From assembly GCF_008153345.1 (NCBI RefSeq), contig NZ_CP042818.1, positions 496,001-560,000 on the forward strand: a DNA stretch of 64,000 bases, in the 5' to 3' direction. Source of the stretch: Treponema phagedenis. GTDB lineage: Bacteria > Spirochaetota > Spirochaetia > Treponematales > Treponemataceae. This document shows positions 22,476 through 31,570 of the stretch, in pieces; positions within the stretch are counted from its first letter, which is position 1, and the number at the start of each line of letters is the position of its first letter. The translations under genes were made by a program, and so were the position numbers. Below the pieces are notes generated by a model, which worked only from the letters and a program-made list of their open reading frames with translations, was not told the DNA's origin and ran no database searches.

Positions 22476-22562
22476 CATATTGAGTAAATTTAAAAACTCA
22501 TCAAGTTATTAAAAGCGCGCATGGTAGTTTAAGATGCAAGAATATTTTTGTTTCTAATTGAT

Positions 22563-24449
22563 TTATTTTGATTTTTCTTTTTTTGAGCAGGCGTTTAAAA
22601 ATATCATTTTTTCCGTTTCGTATCCCGCATTTAATTCTATTTTCCAATAAAAAAAGCATCGAATGCCTCGAATATCGGTATCGGAGCGTTCAGTCGTTGC
22701 TGCACGGTCTTTTAGCGGAAAAGTTATCAGATTCGGGGCCTCGTTTCCTTGTATTGTAAATTCCATTTTCCCGTCAGGGTCAATTATTTGCATCCATGAA
22801 ATGGAGTCTAAGGTTTCAAAACTAATACCGAATTCACTTTTTTTATTTTCCGCAAAAACAGAAAATCCGGGGATGATTTTTCCTAAAAATTGTACCGCAA
22901 TATTTATTTCTACTGCAAAATAAGCGGATAAATTTAACGGTCCTTCATTTTTTAAAATATATTGAACCTGGACGCCATCCGGTTTAAACGAATATTGTTT
23001 TTTTAGAGAAACAGGCTGATCAAAACGCTCAAAACTGCTGTCCACCTTTAAACTCAACTCGTGTCGCTGCGGATCAAATCCCGTTTCTCGATATATCTTA
23101 TCGGAAAAAACAACAGGAAGCGCTTCTGTCTGTCCCGATCTCAGTAATTGCATATCCTGCTCGGAAAGAAGGTAGTCGATAAAAATCCCTCGCTCGTGAA
23201 AGGGAATAAACGCATAGTTTTTATATGAAGAAAAAAGGTCAAATTCGAAAATCTTGCCTCCGAGACTTTCTACATACATATTCATACTTTCTCTTTGAGA
23301 AAGAAACTCTTTTGTTCCGTCAAAATCAAAATCAAATTTTATAAGAGAGTCGGAAAAAACGCCCGGTATTCTTGTTTGTTTTTCCGCCATTAAAATATTT
23401 TTATACGCATGCCGAAAAAGGCTGCCGGCAAATTTTTTCTGAGAATCAAAAAGCGCAAACAGCTCGCCGCCCTCCCCTTTATGCAATTCATGCAAGACGG
23501 CGGTTTTTCGTTGTCTGTCTCCTTTTATTTGAGTAACCATATTGTAAACAAACATCATTTTTGCATAAAGTAAAAACGAATCTTTATCATTTGTAAGAAT
23601 TTGTTTTATCGGCTTATGTAGAACCTCATCCTCAAATACGGTGTTTGCGGAAATATACACAGTTTTCATTTTTTGCCGATTCTTATATACTTCACCTGTA
23701 TGTGTAAGCTTTATTGCCGAATTAGAGCTTTGCGTCAAATCGATAAATTCATCAAACCAACTTTTTTTCTCCTTTTTTGCCTGAAAGAGACTGTTAAAAT
23801 TATCTATCGACAAAAAAATGATTACAAGCGAGTTCGGGGTATTTTGGTATTCTGAAACAAGTTTTTGATAAAATTCTTCGGGAGTATCCGTAATCACCGA
23901 ATTTCGCCAATCTTTATACGGCAAGGCAACAATTGTTTTGCTGTTATCTTCAAGGATAACCGCTTCGCTGCCGTTTATTGACTCGGCTTTAAAAAGGCGG
24001 TGATCTAAAAGGCAGTATTCCATGCCTGTTTTTACAAAAGAGCTTATCAGTGAAGGAGCCCATGCCGACGCTTCCAAAAAACAGCCGCGCGGGCGTTTAT
24101 CAAAATGTTTGCGCAATAAAGCTGTCAATGCTTCAACTTGACTTATAACCGTTGCCGAGGGCAGCAGAGGAAAATACGGTTGATAAAATCCTCCGCCTAA
24201 AAGCTCTAAGCGCTTTGCGCCCGCCATTTCGTTTATAATATAAGTGTACGGGGATTCCTTTTTTTGTAAGACATCAGCGAGAGCGCCGCTTATATGCAAA
24301 CTAAGCGGTAGTTTTTCATGCTTACATAAATTTGAGAAAAAAAGTTTATGTTTTTGAACGGGGTCTTCTTTCAGAATTTGCTGTTTATAGGTAAATTCAA
24401 GCTTTGCTGCAAAACAAAGATTGATTTTTTCTCTTTTTATAATACTCAC
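22563..24449 (-). CDS. Divergent GH57-family protein (amylase/glucanotransferase-like)
   Basis: The product has 628 residues. ELLGGGFYQPYFPLLPSATVISQV is a GH57 hallmark, RPRGCFLEASAW aligns with the nucleophile motif (Glu in FLEASAW) and IIFLSIDNFN with the acid/base Asp region. The C-terminal half resembles the DUF1926 beta domain. The usual N-terminal HxHQP motif is absent (CFAAKLEFTY), so activity is doubtful. The GTG at 24449 has AGAGGA upstream and is preferred over 24476. It is the last gene after the Rnf-like cluster. Confidence 0.65.
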   Translation of the reverse strand: MSIIKREKINLCFAAKLEFTYKQQILKEDPVQKHKLFFSNLCKHEKLPLSLHISGALADVLQKKESPYTYIINEMAGAKRLELLGGGFYQPYFPLLPSATVISQVEALTALLRKHFDKRPRGCFLEASAWAPSLISSFVKTGMEYCLLDHRLFKAESINGSEAVILEDNSKTIVALPYKDWRNSVITDTPEEFYQKLVSEYQNTPNSLVIIFLSIDNFNSLFQAKKEKKSWFDEFIDLTQSSNSAIKLTHTGEVYKNRQKMKTVYISANTVFEDEVLHKPIKQILTNDKDSFLLYAKMMFVYNMVTQIKGDRQRKTAVLHELHKGEGGELFALFDSQKKFAGSLFRHAYKNILMAEKQTRIPGVFSDSLIKFDFDFDGTKEFLSQRESMNMYVESLGGKIFEFDLFSSYKNYAFIPFHERGIFIDYLLSEQDMQLLRSGQTEALPVVFSDKIYRETGFDPQRHELSLKVDSSFERFDQPVSLKKQYSFKPDGVQVQYILKNEGPLNLSAYFAVEINIAVQFLGKIIPGFSVFAENKKSEFGISFETLDSISWMQIIDPDGKMEFTIQGNEAPNLITFPLKDRAATTERSDTDIRGIRCFFYWKIELNAGYETEKMIFLNACSKKEKSK

Positions 24450-24526
24450 TTTATCCTCTTCTTTATTATTCGGCACGGTCTAAGTATAATCTGTAATAAA
24501 AAAAAATGATAGACTTTTTTTTGGTT

Positions 24527-25066
24527 TTATAAAAAACTCCACAAAACATCTGTTGCATAAAAAGCCATTGCAATAAACCCCATGCTGATAAGTAAAAGAG
24601 GCGCTGTTTTCCAATCTTTGCTCGCATATCCCTGATAAATTCTTTCTTTTATCGCATGCAGTATAACTGAGCATACAAGCAATGAGACATTTACCGCAAT
24701 ACAAAGATATACCGCATGTAAAAGGTTTTCCGCTGTGTAAAGGCATAAGAAAACTGTCCCATAGATAAAAAGCTTTTCTTCGGGAACCCGCTGCTGTATA
24801 AAGTTATGCAAACCCAGATCAAGCAAAAAAATACAAAGATATGTTATGAGTCCGATAAAAATCGGAATTGTAAAATTAAGTTTTAAAGGAATAAGTACCC
24901 AAAAGATGAGCCCGCTACATAGGATAAGGCTTAGACAAGATGCAATCAAAGGACGGATAACGCCAAGCAAAATGCCCTTGGAGGAGCCCGCCTGTATATA
25001 AAGCCGTTCGGTGCCCACTCCCCATAGAAAAATAATTGATACACTAAAAACAAATAAAAAAAACAT
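24527..25066 (-). CDS. rnfA: RnfA-like membrane protein
   Basis: The product has 179 residues with about six membrane helices. The C-terminus KDWKTAPLLLISMGFIAMAFYATDVL matches the closing pattern of RnfA/NqrE. In canonical RnfA two cysteines (LGICPFLG and NCAVLG) hold an intramembrane [2Fe-2S] cluster; the first is clearly missing here (LWGVGTERL) and the second is uncertain (FLCLYTAEN). The ATG at 25066 follows GGGAGG. It lies 201 bases after rnfE, so may be partly separate. Confidence 0.6.
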   Translation of the reverse strand: MFFLFVFSVSIIFLWGVGTERLYIQAGSSKGILLGVIRPLIASCLSLILCSGLIFWVLIPLKLNFTIPIFIGLITYLCIFLLDLGLHNFIQQRVPEEKLFIYGTVFLCLYTAENLLHAVYLCIAVNVSLLVCSVILHAIKERIYQGYASKDWKTAPLLLISMGFIAMAFYATDVLWSFL

Positions 25067-25267
25067 TTTTCCTCCCATAAAAACCTTTTGAAAGAGTTAT
25101 TAAATTCCGAAAGCCTTTTTTCCCTGCTCTTCTACGGCAAAATTTGAAAAAGCAGAATTGATAAACAATGTTTTGGTACAAAAATTTTTATGCATACTGC
25201 CTTATCTTTTACTCTCTTTAAAATACAATCGCTTTCGATACACGAATTGCTGTTTTTGTTTAGAAAA

Positions 25268-25855
25268 TCAATACGTATTTTCAAAGGGCAGAATTTCTCC
25301 TCTCTTTATTGTTCGATAAACCCAAAGTCCGACGCCCGTTAACATAAAGGCTCCTGCGGAACTTGCTAAAAAACGCACGGGAACTGTAAAAGGTAACAGG
25401 TTAAAAAGCAAAAAACCGGAAGGAACAGGCAAAGAAATCGTTCCAAAACCAAGCAGCTCCCGTATAAGCGATAAAATTAAAAGCAAAAGAGAAAATGTCA
25501 AAGGAAATTCAAAAGATTCATAAAAAGCTTTGTAATGATTTAGGCTTATTGTCAGCACATACGAGCCAGCGATAAAATAAACATATAATGAAAGAGAGAG
25601 TTGTAATATGGGAAAAAGTGTTTCTAAAAAGGTATTGCAAAAAACTGCAGCGGAAAAAATAAAAAAAACCGAGAATACGCGAGCTGTTTTTTTTAGCTCT
25701 AAAAGGGTAATCAAAAAATCCGATAAAATTCCTGCAAAAAAAAGAAGCCAAAATACACAGAAAAGTAAAATCCCGTATGCAAAATAACTTGTAGCCGGAA
25801 TAAGAATTCCCAATCCAAAAATAAATAATGCATTAAAATTTTTCATTACTTTCAT
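25268..25855 (-). CDS. rnfE: RnfE-like membrane protein
   Basis: The product has 195 residues with about six helices. FSLLLLILSLIRELLGFGTISLP is the conserved RnfE/NqrD region. The two conserved cysteine sites seem replaced (GILIPATSY and VYFIAGSYVL). Start chosen at 25855, with AGAAGGA upstream; the longer frame overlaps rnfG. Member of the rnfC-D-G-E run. Confidence 0.6.
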   Translation of the reverse strand: MKVMKNFNALFIFGLGILIPATSYFAYGILLFCVFWLLFFAGILSDFLITLLELKKTARVFSVFFIFSAAVFCNTFLETLFPILQLSLSLYVYFIAGSYVLTISLNHYKAFYESFEFPLTFSLLLLILSLIRELLGFGTISLPVPSGFLLFNLLPFTVPVRFLASSAGAFMLTGVGLWVYRTIKRGEILPFENTY

Positions 25856-25860
25856 GCTAT

Positions 25861-26310
25861 TTAAAATCCTTCTGTTTTTTCTATTTTTTGGCAAATGATT
25901 TTACACATGTTTTTTGAAATTCCATAATAGTCGGCATCTTTTTGATCAAGGTTTCCTGTTAAACCTGAGAATTCGCAACCTTTTTTTGAATCATATACAA
26001 AAACTCCTTGAAAAGAGCCGTATTTTCCCATTAACGGCAGCAAAAACACTTTCACCTCTTTGTCATTATCTTTTGCATTCAATGCAATTCCTGAAAGAGG
26101 ATACCCGGAATGTGTTTTGTTTAAGCTTAAAATTTGCACGTGCTTGTGCGCAGGTGTTTCTTTTAAAACATCTTGTGCTGCTTGAATAAGCACGGTCTCC
26201 TTTACAAATGTCGCCATAAAAGAAAAACCCCAAAGCAGTAAAAACATGCCGATAATTATGCCGAAAAGGTATCCATATTTAATAAGTTTTTTTTTAGTTT
26301 TCAAAGTCAT
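25861..26310 (-). CDS. rnfG: RnfG-like protein, short
   Basis: The protein has 149 residues (family about 200). One N-terminal membrane helix (YGYLFGIIIGMFLLLWGFSF) is followed by a reduced FMN_bind-like domain (SGYPLSGIALNAKD, LPLMGKYGSFQGVFVYD). The C-terminal S/T-GA-T/S flavinylation motif that takes FMN in RnfG is not present. It overlaps rnfD by 17 bases, and AAAGGATG precedes the start. Confidence 0.55.
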   Translation of the reverse strand: MTLKTKKKLIKYGYLFGIIIGMFLLLWGFSFMATFVKETVLIQAAQDVLKETPAHKHVQILSLNKTHSGYPLSGIALNAKDNDKEVKVFLLPLMGKYGSFQGVFVYDSKKGCEFSGLTGNLDQKDADYYGISKNMCKIICQKIEKTEGF

Positions 26311-27322
26311 ATTTCATCCTTTTTCGCCGATATAGTTTTTGTTCGGCGGATTCAATGAGCGGAGTAAAAATATTTCCGGCAAGAACGGCAAAGGGAATAC
26401 CGATTGCGGAAAATCCGGGACCAGCAATTAAAAATGCAAAAACTCCCGTCAACATACCGTATATACATCTTCCCGTTTTAGTTCGAGGAGAACTTCCTGA
26501 TTCCGGTAATACAAAAAATGCGGTAAACAAAACTCCACTTGTTAAAAAAGCACAAAGCATATCGCCCGAAGCTACGCTGCCTAAATCGGGAAACCAAGGA
26601 AAAAGCCATACAAGGATTCCGTATGTTCCCAGAAAGGCTACAGACTGCATTTTCGGAATAATTCTAAAAGAAAACAGAATGATAGAAGACAGCAAGGTCA
26701 AAATATTATATCGAAATGCAGGAATCGGCGAAGAAATCCGCACCAATAAACTGATATACCCTTCCGGCAACGTTACTCCTATTCCATGCAAAAAAACGGA
26801 ATTTAAGGCAGAGGTTATTTCCTGATCCTGCTTTATAACATGCAAGTCTGAAAGTTGTAAAACGGAAAAAACAGTACCGTTTCTTTGCAGTTTTTCCAAA
26901 TTTAAACTTATTGCATGAAATACTTCAGGATAAGCAAGATAGGCAATACACACTGCAAACATAACGGGATTAATCCAGTTACTTCCTCTTCCGCCAAAAA
27001 CCGCACATACAAGCGTAAATGCAAAAAAAGAGATGCAAAAAGAAGCAACAAAGCCTAAGCTGACCGGTAAAAAAAAGCCGCTTATAAGTCCTATTGTTAA
27101 GCTGTCAAAATTAAAATGAAAACGGTTTTCTCCAAGATATGTCAATAAAATATCTGCTGCAACAGCCCCCGCCGTTGCAAAAAAAATAGAAAAAAAGGCG
27201 ACAAAATCCTTGTAGACCAATAAAACCAAAAGCTGCAAAGACAGGGAAAGTATAATAACGATATTTTTTTGATTCAATGTCAGCCCCGTATACACAAAAG
27301 GCGCCGAAAAATTTGCATTCAT
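26294..27322 (-). CDS. rnfD: RnfD-like membrane protein
   Basis: The protein has 342 residues with eight or more membrane helices. Family features are the N-terminal FVYTGLTLNQKNIV, GSNWINPVMFAVC (canonical GGLGrNpFNPA) and SAIGIPFAVLAGNIFTPLIE near the end. The expected SGAT flavin site is not found; the equivalent region reads EITSALNSV. It overlaps rnfC by four bases (ATGA). Confidence 0.7.
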   Translation of the reverse strand: MNANFSAPFVYTGLTLNQKNIVIILSLSLQLLVLLVYKDFVAFFSIFFATAGAVAADILLTYLGENRFHFNFDSLTIGLISGFFLPVSLGFVASFCISFFAFTLVCAVFGGRGSNWINPVMFAVCIAYLAYPEVFHAISLNLEKLQRNGTVFSVLQLSDLHVIKQDQEITSALNSVFLHGIGVTLPEGYISLLVRISSPIPAFRYNILTLLSSIILFSFRIIPKMQSVAFLGTYGILVWLFPWFPDLGSVASGDMLCAFLTSGVLFTAFFVLPESGSSPRTKTGRCIYGMLTGVFAFLIAGPGFSAIGIPFAVLAGNIFTPLIESAEQKLYRRKRMKYDFEN

Positions 27323-28602
27323 CTTCCCCCTCCTTGTATATTAAAGCTCATTTTTGCTTTTGCCAGAATTTCCGTTAAAGGAATACGAGAAGCACAAGAT
27401 GCCGAGCAAAGTCCGCATTGACGACAAATGCGCAACGCTTGACGCACATCTTCCGTATACTGGTTACGTTCCAGCGCGGTAATAATCCGTATAGGATCAA
27501 TATATACCGGACAATTTCTCACACAGCCTCCGCAATGTCTGCACCTACTTATTTTAGCTGCCGGATTTATTTCTTTTCCTACCGCGTGGATAGATTTTAA
27601 GCTTTTATCAACCGGCATATCAAGGTTATTGATAATTTCTCCTTTTAGCAAACCGTTAATAATAATATGGGACGGTTTTGTTTTAAATCCGCCGCATTCT
27701 TCAATTAAACTTCCAATCGGAGTCCCTATCCGTGCTTTCAGTACCTGCGGAGTCTTTAATGATCTTCCGGTAATAAGCACATATGACGCAGTAACAGGTT
27801 GATTATTTACTACCGCCTCAAAAACAGAAACTGCGGTTGCGGCATCAATTGTACAAGAATTTGCGGTTTCTTTTAAAAACGAAAAAGATCCGTAAGGATA
27901 TAAAAACGGTTTTTCAGCATAATCGGCAGAAAATGAAACATAGTTTTTCAGTGTTTGCAACACGGAACCATTTTTTGAAAAAGAATGAAAGCAGGTGATG
28001 GTTTGTGCGTCAAGAATTTTTGCTATAATTGCAGTTCCCACCGCAACCTTTTCGGTAAATTTTTCCGTTAAAAAGCTATCCAATTTACAAGAAGGATCAA
28101 AATCGCTTGCAATAAGTGAAAGTTTTTGCCCTCCGAGCCTTTTTATCTGTCGTAATAACAAAGCAAGAGATACACTGTTTTCTGCGGTATTAACAACTCC
28201 CGCATCTTCAATTATCCTTATCAATTCATAGACAGAAGTGTTTTCCCATGGATAATGAGCTTGCGGTTTTCCTAAGTAATCAAACTTCCCTTGCGTGCGT
28301 ATTTCTATACCGCGCAGATGGTTTTGATGCACACTCTCAATAGTAACAAAATTGGAAACAAATCCCGGCACCGATGCATGGACATGCACGGAATCGGCAC
28401 TTTGCGCTCTTGCAATTATTTGCCCCTCCCGCACATATTCTCCGGGAGAAACAACGGGAATAGGAGGCGGAGCGGACTTGTTTTGACAATATAAGGGGAT
28501 AGTTGCTTTGCGCGGAATAAAAGCATTCCCTGCAAAATCAAAAGGAAAATGAAAGTGTTTTAAATAGTCTCCACTACGCTTTGCGTATAAAAATTCAATC
28601 AT
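27319..28602 (-). CDS. rnfC: RnfC-like iron-sulfur protein
   Basis: The protein has 427 residues. The N-terminal barrel-sandwich domain (PVVSPGEYVREGQIIARA) and two ferredoxin-like clusters near the C-terminus (CRHCGGCVRNCP at about 350 and CRQCGLCSASCA at about 390) are intact, so two [4Fe-4S] centres are likely. The glycine-rich NADH/FMN loop after 'EDAG' that canonical RnfC has (GLGGAGFP) is replaced by VVNTAENSVSL. No rnfB gene is seen in the cluster. Confidence 0.75.
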   Translation of the reverse strand: MIEFLYAKRSGDYLKHFHFPFDFAGNAFIPRKATIPLYCQNKSAPPPIPVVSPGEYVREGQIIARAQSADSVHVHASVPGFVSNFVTIESVHQNHLRGIEIRTQGKFDYLGKPQAHYPWENTSVYELIRIIEDAGVVNTAENSVSLALLLRQIKRLGGQKLSLIASDFDPSCKLDSFLTEKFTEKVAVGTAIIAKILDAQTITCFHSFSKNGSVLQTLKNYVSFSADYAEKPFLYPYGSFSFLKETANSCTIDAATAVSVFEAVVNNQPVTASYVLITGRSLKTPQVLKARIGTPIGSLIEECGGFKTKPSHIIINGLLKGEIINNLDMPVDKSLKSIHAVGKEINPAAKISRCRHCGGCVRNCPVYIDPIRIITALERNQYTEDVRQALRICRQCGLCSASCASRIPLTEILAKAKMSFNIQGGGR

Positions 28603-30062
28603 CGTGTTATTCTCAATAAAACAGTAAATAAAGGTAAAAGTAAAACAAAGAAAGCAGCAAAAAGGTGAAATTTTTTGTATGAATCGGCAAAAGGAGGATA
28701 AAAAACTTCATATCCTGCCGAAACAAAACGGCCGCTCGCATATAACATTTTTTCCAATTCGGACATTTTATCGGATGCGAGCAGCTCCTGAATAAAAGCC
28801 GTATTAAATTCCAGAATAATTCTCTCGGTTTCCAGCAAAGTTCCGTCAGGAGCCTCTGAAAACTCATTGTACACTATTTTTGCGTCTTTTTGTATTATTG
28901 GAAGCTCTGTATGAACCGGCAAAAAAGGGAGCGCATCCTTGTACCATGCATCGGCAATAAAATCACTTAAATCGGGAAGCCCGACATTTTGTTTTTTTTG
29001 CGTAAACTCTTCATAACCGGTAAGCGAAAACCCTTGAACAAAATTTGTATATCGCGGCGAAGGAACGGAAACCGCTCCTTTTCGCAATTGCAAAGAATTA
29101 TTTGAAATAAAATACAGGGAACAAACTCCGAAAAGAAGCAAAACACCGGTAAGAAAAGACGTAGATAAAATATCCTTTAATGACCAAAACGTATCGGTAT
29201 AATCCGGATGCATGACATAGGGTTTGATTGACGGATGCAACCGAGTAGAATCTCGGGCTTCTTCAAAAATACTTAAAAAACGTTCTGCGAGAACGGCAAA
29301 AGAAAAAGAAGAAATAAGGGCTAAAAAAAACAAAAAAAACTCTTTTTCCCCTCCGAGAAAAGAAAAGATAATGGTAACACAGGGAATAATAATAAGCTGG
29401 ATATTACACTTAACTCGCCGTATTATTTGCTCATAGGAAACCTGCAACGGTCCTCCAAGAGCCGCAGCCCAATAAGCTGCCCCGTAAATCATGAGCAGGG
29501 CGGCGGCAAAAGGAATAATTCCTTTTATACAAAAAGCATATACAACAAAAACAATCCCGGTGAAAAAAAAGAATAAACGACGTTTTGTTTTTATATAACA
29601 AAATAAAAACAATACACTTGCAAGCAACCCTTGAAAAAAAGAATACGCAAAGCCTTCTTCAAAATAAAAAGGAGTTCCCGCTGTACGCAAAGCTTTATAC
29701 AAATGCCTGCTTAATCCTTTTTGCTCGGGAATGTATAGATACTGCAAACCTTCATTTTCATTGACAAACCACTGTTCATATCGATTTTTATCGGTAAACG
29801 GGTATCTTTGATAATCGGTAACCTCAAGTTCGGCAAATCTTTTCCAAATCGCGTATTTATTTGCCGTTCCGAAAATCTTTTGCTTGGAAAAATTTTCCAT
29901 AATCGGCGAAAGTTTGGCTCCTGACGGAAGAATAACCATACGCCATCCGTTCCACAAAGTGGTTTGTTTTGATAAAGGTATAAAAATAAGTAAAAACAAA
30001 GAAAAGCTTGCAGCAAAAGAGAGAATAAAAATCGGTAAAAAAGATTTAACTGTATTATTCAT
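28599..30062 (-). CDS. Large membrane protein of the Rnf-like operon, unknown
   Basis: The protein has 487 residues: N-terminal helix, a periplasmic part of about 100 residues (WRMVILPSGAKLSP), a block of about six helices (140-280), a second outer part (residues 335-450) and a last helix. It overlaps rnfC by four bases, so is tightly co-translated with it. No family recognised; presumably a treponemal accessory subunit of the complex. Confidence 0.65.
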   Translation of the reverse strand: MNNTVKSFLPIFILSFAASFSLFLLIFIPLSKQTTLWNGWRMVILPSGAKLSPIMENFSKQKIFGTANKYAIWKRFAELEVTDYQRYPFTDKNRYEQWFVNENEGLQYLYIPEQKGLSRHLYKALRTAGTPFYFEEGFAYSFFQGLLASVLFLFCYIKTKRRLFFFFTGIVFVVYAFCIKGIIPFAAALLMIYGAAYWAAALGGPLQVSYEQIIRRVKCNIQLIIIPCVTIIFSFLGGEKEFFLFFLALISSFSFAVLAERFLSIFEEARDSTRLHPSIKPYVMHPDYTDTFWSLKDILSTSFLTGVLLLFGVCSLYFISNNSLQLRKGAVSVPSPRYTNFVQGFSLTGYEEFTQKKQNVGLPDLSDFIADAWYKDALPFLPVHTELPIIQKDAKIVYNEFSEAPDGTLLETERIILEFNTAFIQELLASDKMSELEKMLYASGRFVSAGYEVFYPPFADSYKKFHLFAAFFVLLLPLFTVLLRITR

Positions 30063-30067
30063 ATAAT

Positions 30068-30562
30068 TTACCGACCGGCAATTTCACTGCAAAAGATAAT
30101 ACTGATAACAGCTCCTGCTAAAATACCGATTAAAACCTCTAAAGGTTTATGTCCGTGAATTTCTTTTACTGTAGTAAAAGGAAGGTCAAACTCTTTACGT
30201 ATTTCCATGCCAAGCTCATTTAAGACTTTTGCCTGCACTCCGTTGGAACGCCTTACGCCAAGAGCATCTCGAATAACAATAATTGAGGAGAAAAATGCAA
30301 AAATAAAAATTGTTGAGTCAATACCTTCCTTTATTCCGATAGAAGTTGCAAGAGAGGAAACTAAGGCTGAATGACTTGAAGGCATACCCCCTGTTTGCCA
30401 AAGGACCAAATGCAGAAAATCTTGTTTAGAAGATATTGTGGATTTCCAAAACGCTATGATTGTTTTTACTACCTGGCAAAAAAACCAGCTGCAAACCGCG
30501 GAAAGAAAGATCGGATTGTTTGCCAAATTGATCATTTGAACCATCATATCATGTTTATTCAT
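30068..30562 (-). CDS. YuiD-like divergent PAP2 family membrane protein
   Basis: The protein has 164 residues. GGMPSSHSALVSSLATSIG, VIRDALGVRRSNGVQAKVLNEL and KEIHGHKPLEVLIGILAG are the signature blocks of the DUF212/YuiD family, related to acid phosphatase/haloperoxidases. Helices flank these motifs. It heads the leftward operon that continues into the Rnf-like genes, five bases before the next gene. Substrate unknown. Confidence 0.8.
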   Translation of the reverse strand: MNKHDMMVQMINLANNPIFLSAVCSWFFCQVVKTIIAFWKSTISSKQDFLHLVLWQTGGMPSSHSALVSSLATSIGIKEGIDSTIFIFAFFSSIIVIRDALGVRRSNGVQAKVLNELGMEIRKEFDLPFTTVKEIHGHKPLEVLIGILAGAVISIIFCSEIAGR

Positions 30563-30627
30563 CTCAGTTTAATATTTTCTATAATTGTAGGCTTTTGTCA
30601 AGTGTTTTTTTACTATATACTGATCTC

Positions 30628-31566
30628 ATGAACAAAAAAGACTTTGTGCTTGACAACAATGATTCCGACAGAAGGCTTGACCGAGTAGTACGCTTATTTT
30701 TACCGAAAATGCCTCTTTCGGTTATTTATAAGGCGCTCCGATCAGGAAAAATCAGAGTGAATGGCCAAAAAAAACATCCGGATTATAAAACAAAAGAAAA
30801 TGATGTTCTTTCAATTGAGGAGCTTCTTTTTTCATCTTTTCTTCAAGAGCATAAAACAAGGAATAATCCGATACGGCAAATAGAGTCCTTGTATATATAT
30901 AAAGGAAAGGATTTGCTTGTTCTAAACAAACCCGTAGACATTGCCGTACATGGCAGGGGCAGCTTGGCGGAATCAATTGCGTCCTCATATAAAAAAGACT
31001 CGTTATCTTTTAAGCCCGGGCCGCTTCATAGACTTGATAAAGGCACTGAAGGAATTATTTGTTTTTCGCAAAGCATAAAAGGAGCACAACTCTTTTCAGC
31101 CTGTTTAAAAGAGGGAACGTGTGCAAAATTCTACCTTGGAATTATAGAAGGCGCTCTTAAAAAAGAAACTGTTCACATAGAGCAAAATACATCCGAAGAG
31201 ATAACTGCCATTATTCCGATTGCACAGAATACCGAACAGACTCTTTCCCTTGCAGTTTTTCATCTGATTACGGGCAAAAAACACCAAATTAGAAGACATT
31301 GCCACGCAATCGGCTATCCGCTTTTTGGCGATCTTCGCTATGGAGGCAGTAAAAGCATACAAAATATTATTGCACACCGTTATTATCTCCTCGCATGGAG
31401 ACTGTATATGCCGAAAAACAGCGCGCTAATCGATTCTGATCTCCCCGATTTTTTTGAAGCGAAGCCTTCTCCTGAGTTTACAAAAATGCTGCATCTCTTT
31501 CCACCCGATAGTATAGAAAAAGCTATTCAAACTATTGAAAAAATACGAAAAGGCGCCGTATACTGA
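30628..31566 (+). CDS. RluA-family pseudouridine synthase
   Basis: The product has 312 residues. An N-terminal S4 RNA-binding domain (DRRLDRVVRLFLPKMPLSVIYKALRSGKIRVNG) precedes the catalytic motif GPLHRLDKGTEGI with the Asp nucleophile (about residue 137) and KKHQIRRHCHAIGYPLFGD. It resembles the RluC subgroup that modifies 23S rRNA. The ATG at 30628 is preferred over the upstream TTG frame. Divergent from the YuiD-like gene. Confidence 0.88.
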   Translation: MNKKDFVLDNNDSDRRLDRVVRLFLPKMPLSVIYKALRSGKIRVNGQKKHPDYKTKENDVLSIEELLFSSFLQEHKTRNNPIRQIESLYIYKGKDLLVLNKPVDIAVHGRGSLAESIASSYKKDSLSFKPGPLHRLDKGTEGIICFSQSIKGAQLFSACLKEGTCAKFYLGIIEGALKKETVHIEQNTSEEITAIIPIAQNTEQTLSLAVFHLITGKKHQIRRHCHAIGYPLFGDLRYGGSKSIQNIIAHRYYLLAWRLYMPKNSALIDSDLPDFFEAKPSPEFTKMLHLFPPDSIEKAIQTIEKIRKGAVY

Positions 31567-31570
31567 ATAT

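Noticed and set aside
22000-22500. Repeats suggesting a CRISPR array
   Set aside because: Units vary in length, order and strand, with no regular spacers and no cas genes nearby.
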